Origin: Bradyrhizobium sp. CCGUVB4N
GTDB taxonomy: Bacteria > Pseudomonadota > Alphaproteobacteria > Rhizobiales > Xanthobacteraceae
Length of the DNA stretch: 64,000 bases
Assembly (NCBI RefSeq): GCF_024199945.1
Contig: NZ_JANADP010000001.1
Coordinates: forward strand, 7,316,001 to 7,380,000
Direction of reading: 5' to 3'
The notes beneath the pieces are model-generated. The model saw only the letters and a program-made list of their open reading frames with translations, was not told the origin of the DNA and made no database searches. Shown here piece after piece: positions 16,626 through 25,262 of this stretch. Position numbers and translations under genes: made by a program. The number at the start of each line of letters is the position of its first letter. The stretch's first letter is position 1.

Positions 16626-17354
16626 ATGAAACTGCGCGGTGGCTTCACGAATTACGGCGAGACGATCGGCATCCTGATGCTCGACACGAAGTTTCCGCGT
16701 CCGCGCGGCGACATCGGCAACGCGCTCTCCTATGACTTCCCGGTGCGCTACAAGATCGTCCGCGGCGCTCACGCGACGAGGATCATGGGCGACCAGCCTG
16801 ATCCGGCCCTGCTCGATCCCTTCATCGCGGCTGCCCGCGAGCTGGAGGCCGACGGCGTCAAGGCGATCACGACGAGCTGCGGCTTTCTCGCGCCGTTTCA
16901 GAAACAGCTCGCCGCAGCCGTCAATATCCCGGTCTTCACCTCGAGCCTGATCCAGGCACCGCTGATCCATGCGATGCTGCCGCCGGGCAAGGTCATCGGC
17001 ATCTTCACCGAACGCGGCCATCACATGAACGAGGGGCACTTCCGCGGCGTCGGCTGGTCGCCCGACGTGATCCCCGTCCAGATCCAGGGCATGAAGCCCG
17101 ATGCGCAGTTTCCTGCGACCTATATTCTCGGTCGGGAGGAATTGGACACCGACGTGCTGCGTGCCGAGATGATCGAAATGACGGAAGCGTTCATGGCGTC
17201 CTGCAAGAACCCGGGCGCGATCCTGTTCGAGTGCACCAACATGTGTCCGTTCTCGCGAGACGTCGCCGAGAGATCGGGCCTGCCGGTGTTCGACATCAAC
17301 ACGTTGATCAATCTGTTCTATCGCGCGGCCAGTCCGGTGCCGTATCTCGGCTGA
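16626..17354 (+). CDS. Aspartate/glutamate/hydantoin racemase-superfamily protein (copy 2)
   Basis: A 242-residue paralogue of the protein at 4895-5638. The catalytic cysteine motifs are TSCGF and ECTNM, in the same positions. ATG 16626 is chosen because GGGAC lies 8 bases upstream; a GTG at 16614 is possible. It is the last gene of the ABC importer operon, so a racemase/isomerase activity on the imported compound is likely. The two copies differ most in the middle third, suggesting different substrates. Confidence 0.85.
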   Translation: MKLRGGFTNYGETIGILMLDTKFPRPRGDIGNALSYDFPVRYKIVRGAHATRIMGDQPDPALLDPFIAAARELEADGVKAITTSCGFLAPFQKQLAAAVNIPVFTSSLIQAPLIHAMLPPGKVIGIFTERGHHMNEGHFRGVGWSPDVIPVQIQGMKPDAQFPATYILGREELDTDVLRAEMIEMTEAFMASCKNPGAILFECTNMCPFSRDVAERSGLPVFDINTLINLFYRAASPVPYLG

Positions 17355-17545
17355 GCCAGGATGACGCACTGCCGACCAGCCGCGCAGCAAGCGCAGCTGC
17401 GGCGTTTTGGGCCGATTTCACCGGACATATTGACGCGGATGCCCTGAGCAAACCGGGACGCTGATATGCGCGCTGCCTTACGTGGCCCTTCCGGTGTTGA
17501 CGCGAATCCATGCGCGTTTAAGTAGGTGAGACAAAGACTGCAGGG

Positions 17546-18913
17546 ATGGCGACGTTCGCTGGGCTGGTTCCCGTTGCCGTCACCCATGCAGGACACATGA
17601 CGACCTCGCCTCACGCGGCCTCGCCAAGCGCGACACCGAATTCGGCTTCCGCGCCCCCTCATCTCGCCATCGTCCTGTTCTCGCTCGCGATGGGCGGCTT
17701 TGCGATCGGGACCACCGAATTCGCATCGATGAGCCTGCTGCCGTTCTTCGCGGCTGACCTTCATATCGACGAGCCGACCGCCGGACACGCAATCAGCGCT
17801 TATGCGCTCGGCGTGGTGCTGGGCGCGCCTCTGATCGCCGTGCTCGGTGCGAAATTCGCCCGGCGCACGCAGCTGCTGGCGCTGATGGCCGTGTTTGCGC
17901 TCGGCAACGCCCTCACCGCGCTGGCACCCGGCTTCGGCGCGATGATCGCCGCCCGCTTTCTCTCCGGGCTACCCCATGGCGCCTATTTCGGCATCGCCGC
18001 GCTGGTTGCGGCATCGCTCGTTCCGCAAGACCGCCGCTCGCGGGTGGTCGGCCAGGTCATGCTCGGGCTGACCATCGCCACCATCATCGGTGTGCCCCTG
18101 GCCAATCTGATCGGCCAGCGGGTCGGCTGGCGTGCCAGCTTTGGCCTCGTGTCGGTTCTGGCCTTGCTCACGATGCTGTTGTGCGCGCTGTTCGCACCGC
18201 GCGACCAGGCCGGCCGATCGGATCCGCTGCGCGAGCTCGGCGCGCTCAAAAGCCGCCGCGTCTGGACCACGCTCGCGATCAGCGCCATCGGTTTCGGCGG
18301 CATGTTCGCCGTCTACACTTATCTCGCGACGACCTTGATCGAGGTCACCAAGGTCAGCACCGAAGTCATCCCGTTCTTCCTGGCGATCTTCGGCATCGGC
18401 GCGACCCTCGGCAATCTGTTCGTGCCGCGCTTCGCCGACCGCGCGCTGATGCCAACGGCGGGCGGCATCCTGGTGTTTGCAGCCGTGGCGCTGCTGGCGT
18501 TTCCGCTTGTCGCCGGAAATCCCTGGCTGCTTGCGATCGACATTTTCGCGATCGGCGCGAGCGTCGCGCTCGGTGCCGTGCTGCAGACGCGGCTGATGGA
18601 TGTCGCGGGAGACGCTCAGGCGCTCGCTGCCGCGCTCAATCATTCGGCGTTCAACACCGCCAATGCGCTCGGCCCGTTCCTCGGTGGCCTCGCCATTCGT
18701 CAAGGCTGGGGCTGGACCTCCACCGGTCCCGTCGGTGCTGCCCTGGCGGTCCTGGGCTTTCTGATCTGGATCGTCGCCTACCGCGACACCGGCCCCGCGC
18801 CGGTCGAGCAAGCCTCAGGCAGTGACGCCGCGCCACGCGAAGCTGCTCCCCTCAAGCGCGCGCCACCACTGGCACCGATTGAGCGGAGCCGTTCGGAAGA
18901 TCCGGTGGCCTAA
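17546..18913 (+). CDS. MFS transporter, DHA1/AraJ-like efflux type
   Basis: About 455 residues with twelve predicted membrane segments. The first helix contains GGFAIGTTEFASMSLLPFF, the signature of the AraJ/PbuE/YdhP branch of drug:H+ antiporters, and the loop after TM2 carries the MFS basic motif (GAKFARRTQ). The Pro/Ala-rich C-terminal tail is probably cytoplasmic. The start is uncertain: ATG 17546 has little ribosome-binding signal, and ATG 17597 would drop a 17-residue leader. No regulator or enzyme is adjacent to indicate a substrate. Confidence 0.88.
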   Translation: MATFAGLVPVAVTHAGHMTTSPHAASPSATPNSASAPPHLAIVLFSLAMGGFAIGTTEFASMSLLPFFAADLHIDEPTAGHAISAYALGVVLGAPLIAVLGAKFARRTQLLALMAVFALGNALTALAPGFGAMIAARFLSGLPHGAYFGIAALVAASLVPQDRRSRVVGQVMLGLTIATIIGVPLANLIGQRVGWRASFGLVSVLALLTMLLCALFAPRDQAGRSDPLRELGALKSRRVWTTLAISAIGFGGMFAVYTYLATTLIEVTKVSTEVIPFFLAIFGIGATLGNLFVPRFADRALMPTAGGILVFAAVALLAFPLVAGNPWLLAIDIFAIGASVALGAVLQTRLMDVAGDAQALAAALNHSAFNTANALGPFLGGLAIRQGWGWTSTGPVGAALAVLGFLIWIVAYRDTGPAPVEQASGSDAAPREAAPLKRAPPLAPIERSRSEDPVA

Positions 18914-18928
18914 CGGATCGCAACGCGC

Positions 18929-19087
18929 TCAGAACAAAGCGGCGTTGAAGGCCTGTCCGTAGATCATCGCGGCCACGAGCGAGACCAGCAGGCCCGCGCC
19001 CGAGAAGATCATGAGGATCTTCAGTGTTTCGACCTCGATATTGGTTCCCGTCGCGCGGGATATTGCTCTTGCCAGTGCAGCAATCAT
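18929..19087 (-). CDS. Small single-pass membrane protein, unknown
   Basis: A 52-residue ORF from ATG 19087, which has GGAG seven bases upstream; an in-frame GTG-type start at 19132 is less well supported. It has a polar N-terminal half and one hydrophobic segment (MIFSGAGLLVSLVAAMIYG, about residues 26-44). Similar short inner-membrane proteins are common in this group of bacteria. No function is recognised, and coding status is moderately supported by the RBS and helix composition. Confidence 0.5.
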   Translation of the reverse strand: MIAALARAISRATGTNIEVETLKILMIFSGAGLLVSLVAAMIYGQAFNAALF

Positions 19088-19364
19088 CGCCAGCTCCGAA
19101 GCCGGCCGCGCAGACGCGGGGCCTGATGTCATCTAGCGCAGATCGGCGCGACTGGCTGTGAAGCAGATTACAGGTGCGGGTTGGTGATCGGTCTGGCGCC
19201 AGGGCGCAATCATAGATCTTCGTCCGTGTTCGGTTAGCCCCGATACCGACGACCTCTGTGCGACTGCGGCAAATGTTGCGATGGGCCAAAAGCGGGCCAA
19301 GCTAGACCGTTCAAGGTAACAGTGTTAACCTTGGGTTGAACTCAAGCTGGCCCAGTTCACACGC

Positions 19365-19640
19365 GGAGTGAAGTTTTTGAGCGCAGAGCCGATCATGAAG
19401 GTCGAAGTGGTGACCCCGGAAGACTGCACCGGCGCGGTCGTCGGCGACCTGAATTCGCGGCGCGGCCAGATTCAGGACCAAGGCATGCGCGGCAAGGCCA
19501 ACGTCATTACCGCGATGGTGCCGCTCACGAACATGTTCGGCTACGCGAACAGCCTGCGCTCTGTGAGCCGAGGGCGTGCGACTTTCACGATGAGTTTCGA
19601 TCACTATGCTACGACGCCTACGCCATCGAATTCCAACTAA
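19365..19640 (+). pseudogene. Elongation factor G (fusA) C-terminal fragment
   Basis: The translation contains the EF-G domain V core: EPIMKVEVVTPED, then GDLNSRRGQIQDQGMRGKAN, then MVPLTNMFGYANSLRS and GRATFTMSFDHY. About 80 codons remain of a normally ~690-residue protein. The preceding sequence (GVKFLSA instead of the usual GPKLL) and the tail look degenerate, and no domains I-IV are present. It is most simply a decayed duplicate of the 3' end of fusA. Confidence 0.8.
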
Positions 19641-19764
19641 CTGATATTGCGTTAGAATAGCCGAAATTGATTGGAAGCGCGGCTTCTGGTTTGGGTCTCA
19701 TTCCCGGCGGATTCATCAGACGTTGTGAGCAGGTTGATGTCCGCTTCTGCCCGCAAGCGCCGAA

Positions 19765-19802
19765 CCAGACGCGTTGCGTCTGGCCGGGCTCCCGTGAGCC
19801 CG
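19765..19802. terminator. Tandem hairpins downstream of carboxylesterase gene
   Basis: Two perfect stem-loops lie back to back: CCAGACGC-GTT-GCGTCTGG (19765-19783) and CGGGCTC-CCGT-GAGCCCG (19785-19802). They begin three bases after the stop codon of the minus-strand carboxylesterase (stop 19805-19807). No U-run follows on either strand, so this is a probable transcript-end or stability structure, not a textbook intrinsic terminator. Confidence 0.55.
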
Positions 19803-19804
19803 CA

Positions 19805-21466
19805 CTAATCGCGCGACACGCGCGGGGTCGAGGGCGTGACGTTGGCTGGCGTGTGGAACTCTAGCCGCGCCCGGTTCTCCTCACGCACGCCAGAGTCGTC
19901 GCCGAACTCGACATAGGTCTGCGCGTCCTGCTTCCATTGCGGCCATGGCGTTGCCGGCGTGGCGGGATTGCCTGACCGCGCGAAGGCGACCAGCGTGTCC
20001 ATCATGCGTTCGGACAGCGCACGGTCGAACTCGGTCCAGTTGCGCGTGGTGCGGAATTTGTTGAAGGCGTCCTGCGTACCGAACCAGTAAGGTACGTCAG
20101 AGGTGTGATAGGCCCCGATCTTCTGCGGGCTGTCGAAGAACTCGACACCGGGCGCGAACGGATGCACGCGCGAGAACATGTACATGTAGAACGGCGCCTT
20201 GCCGGCCCTCACCTGGGCTTCCGCCCAGTTGCGCGTGCCGATCTCGACCAGTCCCTCGCGCGCGGCGAGCAGGCCCATCGCCTTCGCCTCGCCGTCAGTC
20301 TTCGCAGGATAGAGCGCGAGGAAGCGATCGGCCTGGTCGCCGTAGAGCTTTTTCGCGGCGGCGACATAAGCCTCTAACGTGCCCGCGGTACGCAGATCGT
20401 TCGAGCTTTCGTCGCTGGTGAAGCCGGCGACGGTCGCGACGTCGTTCTGCTTGCCCGCAGCAAAGATGTTGGGGACCGTGTCAGGCAGCACGTAACCGTC
20501 GATATCGGGCGTGACCGAGATCGTGCCGGCGCAGCCGAGCTGGCAATCCTTCTGGATGGCGAGAATCTTGTCGGCCTGGATCTGCCGCATCTCGGCCAAT
20601 GACGATGCGCCTAGCGCTGACTGCACCTCGAGGCCGATCTTCTCCGCGGCAGGCAGCGCCGGGAATTTGAAGCGGTTGTCGAACATGCTGAGACTCATGG
20701 CGAAGCCGCGATTGAACAGGCCCTTGGCCAGCGGGCTCGCTTCCAGCGCCGACACCGACATCGCGCCGGCCGACTGACCGGTGATGGTGACGTTGTCGGG
20801 ATCGCCGCCGAATTGCGCGATGTTGCGCTTGACCCATTGCAGCGCCGCGACCTGGTCCATCAGGCCGTAATTGCCGGAAGCATGGTTCTGCGATTCCGCG
20901 GTCAACTCGGGATGGGCGAGATTGCCCAGAATGCCGACGCGATAGTTGAAGCTGACGAAGATCGTGCCCTTCTTCGCAACGTTCTCGCCGTCATACATCG
21001 CCATGCCGCTGGAGCCGAGGGTGAAACCGCCGCCATAGATCCAGACCACGACCGGCAGCTTCGCGCCCGGCTTGGCATCCGCGCTCGCCCAGATGTTCAG
21101 ATAGAGGCAGTTCTCGCTGGTCGCCTCTTCGCCGAAATAGTGATTGAGATTGTGCCGTCGCAGCACTTGGATGCATTCCGGCCCCAACCGGTCGGCGTGG
21201 TAGACCCCCTTCCACGCCTCGACCTTCTGCGGCGCGCGCCAGCGCAGATCGCCGAGCGGCGGCGCGGCAAAGGGAATGCCGAAATAGGCTTTGACGCTCG
21301 ACGGCAGCACCTTGCCGGAGACGGCGCCGCTGTCGATGCTGACGGGGTCTCCGGGAACAGGCGTCGCGACGATTTGCGCGGCGACGGGTGAAGCCGTCAG
21401 CAGCGCGAACGCGCCAAGGAGCGAGACGATCGAACCGCGCGTAGCATTCCTGTTCAAGATGCTCAT
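19805..21466 (-). CDS. Exported type-B carboxylesterase
   Basis: A 553-residue alpha/beta-hydrolase of the carboxylesterase type B family. A signal peptide occupies about residues 1-31 (LLGAFALLTASPVAAQ). The oxyanion-hole motif is YGGGF and the nucleophile elbow is GQSAG (Ser about 219), followed by the family's Glu and His in the C-terminal half. It should hydrolyse carboxylic esters in the periplasm or outside the cell. ATG 21466 overlaps the stop of the preceding esterase gene (ATGA), so the two are translationally coupled. Confidence 0.92.
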   Translation of the reverse strand: MSILNRNATRGSIVSLLGAFALLTASPVAAQIVATPVPGDPVSIDSGAVSGKVLPSSVKAYFGIPFAAPPLGDLRWRAPQKVEAWKGVYHADRLGPECIQVLRRHNLNHYFGEEATSENCLYLNIWASADAKPGAKLPVVVWIYGGGFTLGSSGMAMYDGENVAKKGTIFVSFNYRVGILGNLAHPELTAESQNHASGNYGLMDQVAALQWVKRNIAQFGGDPDNVTITGQSAGAMSVSALEASPLAKGLFNRGFAMSLSMFDNRFKFPALPAAEKIGLEVQSALGASSLAEMRQIQADKILAIQKDCQLGCAGTISVTPDIDGYVLPDTVPNIFAAGKQNDVATVAGFTSDESSNDLRTAGTLEAYVAAAKKLYGDQADRFLALYPAKTDGEAKAMGLLAAREGLVEIGTRNWAEAQVRAGKAPFYMYMFSRVHPFAPGVEFFDSPQKIGAYHTSDVPYWFGTQDAFNKFRTTRNWTEFDRALSERMMDTLVAFARSGNPATPATPWPQWKQDAQTYVEFGDDSGVREENRARLEFHTPANVTPSTPRVSRD

Positions 21467-22959
21467 ACGGCCTCCCTGATGGTCTTTTTATTGTTGGTGC
21501 CGGTGCTCAGTTCCGCCCAGAGGCGAGAGCGCACGCCTTCGTTGAGAGGCACAATATGAAACGGCTGGCCGAAGATTGCGAGTGGCTCCTTAGGCAGGTC
21601 GAACCGCGGCCAGGCTTCCGCGACATCGGGCGCGCCAGATGTCACGAAGCGCAGCAGGCTGGTCTGGAACCGCGCCGCGACGTCGATATCGGCCGGGGTC
21701 ATCGGACCGCCCTTGCGCTTCAGGATCGGACGATCGATGAAGTCGGGCAGATGCGCCCAGAGGCAGGCATTGTCGGCGCCGTGGGTCGGTCCTTGCGACA
21801 GGAACGGCTCCAGCGACGGGCGATGGTCGAACCGGCTCAGCCACACCGCGCCACCCGCGGCTGCGTGGCTTCGCGCGAGATCGGCCATCGGGCGGTGCCA
21901 GAACGCATCCGACAGCAGCGCCTCGTATGGATCCTCGTCAGGGCGTGCCGAGCCGCGATAGCAGGCCAGCAGACGCTCCCAGCCGGCATCGCCGAAAGCT
22001 GTGCGCACATTGCGCTCGGTGGTGCGGATCATCGCGGCCGGCGGCGTGCTCTTCAAAAACATCACCATCTCGTCGCGGCAGGAACCGAGCCAAAGCGGAA
22101 TGTCGCGCAAGCTTCCCTCGGCAAAGATGTCGCGCGGCTCGCGTGCGATCACGGTGCCGTCGAGCACCGGGCCAAACACGGTGCCTGAAGCGGTCTCGTC
22201 GGCGATCCTGCGGCCGACGCGCTCGACGGCTGCGAAGAGTTTTGGCAGCGGCACGGAGGCAATGGCCGCGGGGTCGCTCGCAAGCTCGAGCTCTTCGATG
22301 ACGCGGCGCGCGACCTGGTCAGCATGGTCGGCGCTCATGATGTTGCGACCAGGCGCACTCAGCGCCAGTGCGCGGGCGAACTTGCCCTTGGCCTGCGGCA
22401 GCGTCGCGAGCGCGATCACCATCGACGCGCCGGCGGACTGGCCCGACAGCGTCAGTTGGTTCGGATCGCCGCCGAAACTGGCGATGTTGGCATGGACCCA
22501 GTCGAGCGCGGCTAGCGAATCCGAAATGGCGAGGTTGTTGGCCTCGGCCAATCCGTGACGATGCAGCTGCAGGAAGCCGAGCGGGCCGAGCCGGTAGTTG
22601 ATGGTGACGATGACGGCCGGGCCGTGTGCGGCAAGGAATGCGCCGTCATAATCGGCGCCGCCGCCGGTGACGAAGGCGCCGCCATGGATGAAGAACAGCA
22701 CCGGCAGCGGGCGATCAGCGCCCACGGGCGTCCAGATATTCAGGCTGAGACAGGATTGTTCGACCTGATCGAGATGCCCGGGCTGCGGCGCATAAGCGCC
22801 GTAGTCCGTGCAACGGCGCGGCTCCGTCCACGCTTGCGGCGGCGTCGCCTTGGCAAATCGCCGCGCGGTCGCGAACGGCACGCCCTTGAAGGCGCGGACG
22901 TGCCCCTGCTCGGCCCCGATGATCGGGCCGTGCGTGGTCGGAATAGCGTTGGTCAGCAT
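21463..22959 (-). CDS. Cytoplasmic type-B carboxylesterase
   Basis: A 498-residue carboxylesterase with the oxyanion motif HGGAF and nucleophile elbow SGQSAG (Ser about 185). There is no signal peptide, unlike its coupled neighbour, so it likely acts in the cytoplasm. The pair plus the MHS transporter immediately upstream (22 bases) suggests an operon in which an ester is cleaved outside, the product imported, and a further ester bond cleaved inside. The substrate is not identifiable from sequence. Confidence 0.92.
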   Translation of the reverse strand: MLTNAIPTTHGPIIGAEQGHVRAFKGVPFATARRFAKATPPQAWTEPRRCTDYGAYAPQPGHLDQVEQSCLSLNIWTPVGADRPLPVLFFIHGGAFVTGGGADYDGAFLAAHGPAVIVTINYRLGPLGFLQLHRHGLAEANNLAISDSLAALDWVHANIASFGGDPNQLTLSGQSAGASMVIALATLPQAKGKFARALALSAPGRNIMSADHADQVARRVIEELELASDPAAIASVPLPKLFAAVERVGRRIADETASGTVFGPVLDGTVIAREPRDIFAEGSLRDIPLWLGSCRDEMVMFLKSTPPAAMIRTTERNVRTAFGDAGWERLLACYRGSARPDEDPYEALLSDAFWHRPMADLARSHAAAGGAVWLSRFDHRPSLEPFLSQGPTHGADNACLWAHLPDFIDRPILKRKGGPMTPADIDVAARFQTSLLRFVTSGAPDVAEAWPRFDLPKEPLAIFGQPFHIVPLNEGVRSRLWAELSTGTNNKKTIREAV

Positions 22960-22981
22960 CGATCCTTGTCCTGTCTTGCGC

Positions 22982-24319
22982 TCACGCGCGCCGCTTGCCG
23001 AGATCGGCGATGTCGACCTTGTGGGTTTCCCGTGCGGTCATCGCGGCCAAGGCGGAGGCGACGCAGCACCCGGCGACGAAGATCGCAACCGGGACCCAGC
23101 CATTCGGGCCTTCGCCGACCAGGCTCGCGCTCACCAGCGGCGTGAAGCCGGCGGCGAGGAAGCCGAGCTGGGTGCCGATCGCCGTGCCGGAATAGCGCAC
23201 GCGCGCCTCGAACATCTCCGCATAGAACGACGGCCAGATCGCGTTCGGCGCGGAGTAGATGATGTAGAGGCCGATCGCGGCGGCGAAGATCGCCGGCGTG
23301 CTGCCCGAGGTCACCAGCATGAAATAGGGAAACAACAACACGGCGCAGCCGAGCACGCCGCCGATGAACACCGGCTTGCGGCCGATCTTGTCGGCAAGCA
23401 AGGCCCAGAGCGGCTGCGCGAACAGCGCCGTGACATTGCCGAGCACGCCGGCCCACAGCATGGTCGGGCGCGCGACGCCGAACTTGCTGGTGGCGTAGCC
23501 GAGCGCGAACACCGCGGTCAGCGTGCTGACGGTCGCGATCAGCGCGCAGACGATGACGCGCAGCACGTCCGGCCAGTAGTCACGCAGCAGCGCGACCACG
23601 GGAAAGCGCGCCACTTGCGCCTTGTCCTTGATGTCTTCGAACACGGGCGTTTCCGGCATGGTCCGCCGCACCAGATAGGCGACCAGCAGCACCAGCGCGG
23701 AGAGCAGGAACGGAATGCGCCAGCCCCAGCTCAGCAGCTGATCTTCCGGCATGCTGGACACCGGGATGAACACCAGCGTCGCCAGGATCGCGCCGGCCTG
23801 GGTGCCGCTCAGGGTCCAGCTCGTGAAGAAGGCGCGGTTGGAATTGGCGGAATGTTCCAGCGTCAACGAGTTTGCTCCGCTCTGCTCGCCGGCCGCCGAC
23901 AGGCCCTGCAGCAGGCGCAGCAGCGTCAGGATGATGGGCGCGGCATTGCCGATCGTCTTGGCGTCGGGCAGCAGGCCGATCGCGAGCGTCGAAGCGCCCA
24001 TGATCACCAGCGTGAACAGCAGCACCGTCTTGCGGCCGATGCGGTCGCCGAAATGGCCGAGGATGACGGCGCCGACGGGACGCGCGATATAGCCGATGCC
24101 GAACGACAACAGCGCGAGCAGCGTCCCGGTCGCGGGATCGACATTGGCGAAGAACACTTTTGGAAAGATCAGCGCCGCCGCGGTGCCGTAGATGAAGAAG
24201 TCGTAGTATTCGAGCATGCTGCCGACGAAGCTGACGAGCGCAGCGCGCTTCGGCAGCTTGTTTGGCGTGGTTTCCGCGCCGGCCGGCGCGTGCAGCGATG
24301 CAGTTGAGATCGAGCTCAT
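22982..24319 (-). CDS. MFS transporter, metabolite:H+ symporter (MHS) type
   Basis: A 445-residue permease with twelve predicted membrane segments. The first helix has SMLEYYDFFIYGTAAAL, the hallmark of the MHS group that imports organic acids and betaines. The loop 2-3 motif is GHFGDRIGRKTVLL. ATG 24319 has GAGG eight bases upstream. It is the first gene of an operon with two carboxylesterases and is divergent from a TetR regulator that is its likely repressor. Confidence 0.93.
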   Translation of the reverse strand: MSSISTASLHAPAGAETTPNKLPKRAALVSFVGSMLEYYDFFIYGTAAALIFPKVFFANVDPATGTLLALLSFGIGYIARPVGAVILGHFGDRIGRKTVLLFTLVIMGASTLAIGLLPDAKTIGNAAPIILTLLRLLQGLSAAGEQSGANSLTLEHSANSNRAFFTSWTLSGTQAGAILATLVFIPVSSMPEDQLLSWGWRIPFLLSALVLLVAYLVRRTMPETPVFEDIKDKAQVARFPVVALLRDYWPDVLRVIVCALIATVSTLTAVFALGYATSKFGVARPTMLWAGVLGNVTALFAQPLWALLADKIGRKPVFIGGVLGCAVLLFPYFMLVTSGSTPAIFAAAIGLYIIYSAPNAIWPSFYAEMFEARVRYSGTAIGTQLGFLAAGFTPLVSASLVGEGPNGWVPVAIFVAGCCVASALAAMTARETHKVDIADLGKRRA

Positions 24320-24427
24320 CGAAAATTCCTCCCCGTGTGCGATGGCGGTCGCAGCTCGCTTTGGCCCGTCCGGCCGTGCGCGCCTTTTTTGCTTTTGGTT
24401 GCCGCAACCTTGGTTTCAATCCATAAT

Positions 24428-24442
24428 GTACGAACTAGTACG
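24428..24442. promoter_or_regulatory. Putative TetR operator in the divergent MFS/tetR promoter
   Basis: The 210-base divergent region contains GTACG-AACTA-GTACG at 24428-24442. Each GTAC is itself a palindrome and ACTAGT (24434-24439) is nested in the centre. The location, about 100 bases from both starts, suits a TetR-family site controlling transporter and regulator together. The assignment rests on pattern and position only. Confidence 0.45.
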
Positions 24443-24533
24443 TTTATGCAAGTCCACCTCAAAAGACGTCGGATTGGGCGAAATTTGCCTTCACCTTCAA
24501 GGTGATCCATAGAAACGGGCGGGAGAAACAGTG

Positions 24534-25184
24534 ATGCTCGAGCGCATGCCACCCCCATTGAAGCGCACCAACGACCCCGAGCGCACCAAGCGCGACATCC
24601 TCGAAGTGGCGATGGCCGAATTCGCCTCGGAGGGCTATTCCGGCGCCCGCGTCGATGCGATCGCGGCGCGGACGCGCACCTCGAAGCGGATGATCTATTA
24701 CTATTTCGGTGGCAAGGAGCAGCTCTACCTCGCGGTGCTGGAGGAAGCCTATCGCAGCATCCGCGCATTGGAAGACCAGCTCGATATCGCAAGCTGCGAC
24801 GCGCGCGAGGGCCTGCGCCGGCTGATCGAGGCGACCTTCGACCACGACGAGCGCAACCCGAACTTCATCCGCCTCGTCTCGATCGAGAACATCCACCACG
24901 GCAAGCACCTGAAGCAGAATCTGCAGCTGCGCCAGCTCAACGCCAGCGTGATCGCGACGCTCGACGGCATCTTGAAGCGCGGCCGCAGCGAGGGCGTCTT
25001 CCGCGACGACGTCGACGCCATCGATCTGCATCTGGCGATCTCTTCCTACTGCTTCTTCCGCGTCGCCAACCGGCATACGTTTGGGGCGCTGTTTGATCGG
25101 GACCTCAGCGAGCCGAAGGTGCTGGCGAAGAGCAGGAGCCAGATCGTGGAGATGATCTTGGCGTGGTTGGGGGCGAAGGGTTGA
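24534..25184 (+). CDS. TetR-family transcriptional regulator
   Basis: A 216-residue regulator. The N-terminal HTH spans residues 15-60 (RDILEVAMAEFASEGYSGAR, then RTRTSKRMIYYYFGGKEQLY). The C-terminal ligand domain contains FDHDERNPNFIRLVSIENIH, which I associate with TetR proteins regulating aromatic or ester catabolism. ATG 24534 has GGGAG 8 bases upstream and is preferred over the adjacent GTG. It is divergent from the MHS transporter/esterase operon, the presumed target. Confidence 0.92.
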   Translation: MLERMPPPLKRTNDPERTKRDILEVAMAEFASEGYSGARVDAIAARTRTSKRMIYYYFGGKEQLYLAVLEEAYRSIRALEDQLDIASCDAREGLRRLIEATFDHDERNPNFIRLVSIENIHHGKHLKQNLQLRQLNASVIATLDGILKRGRSEGVFRDDVDAIDLHLAISSYCFFRVANRHTFGALFDRDLSEPKVLAKSRSQIVEMILAWLGAKG

Positions 25185-25210
25185 GGCGAAAGCGCTGCCA
25201 CGCATTCGCT

Positions 25211-25254
25211 GTCGTCCCGGCCTAGTGCGCAATTGCGCACTAGGCCGGGACGAC
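25211..25254. terminator. Perfect 44-base palindrome between convergent genes
   Basis: Bases 25211-25232 and 25233-25254 are exact reverse complements with no loop. The element begins GTCGTCCCGGCC and ends GGCCGGGACGAC. It lies between the stop of tetR (25184) and the stop of the convergent ABC permease (25263). It probably acts as a bidirectional terminator and belongs with the palindrome at 1644-1764. Confidence 0.75.
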
Positions 25255-25262
25255 ATTAACCC

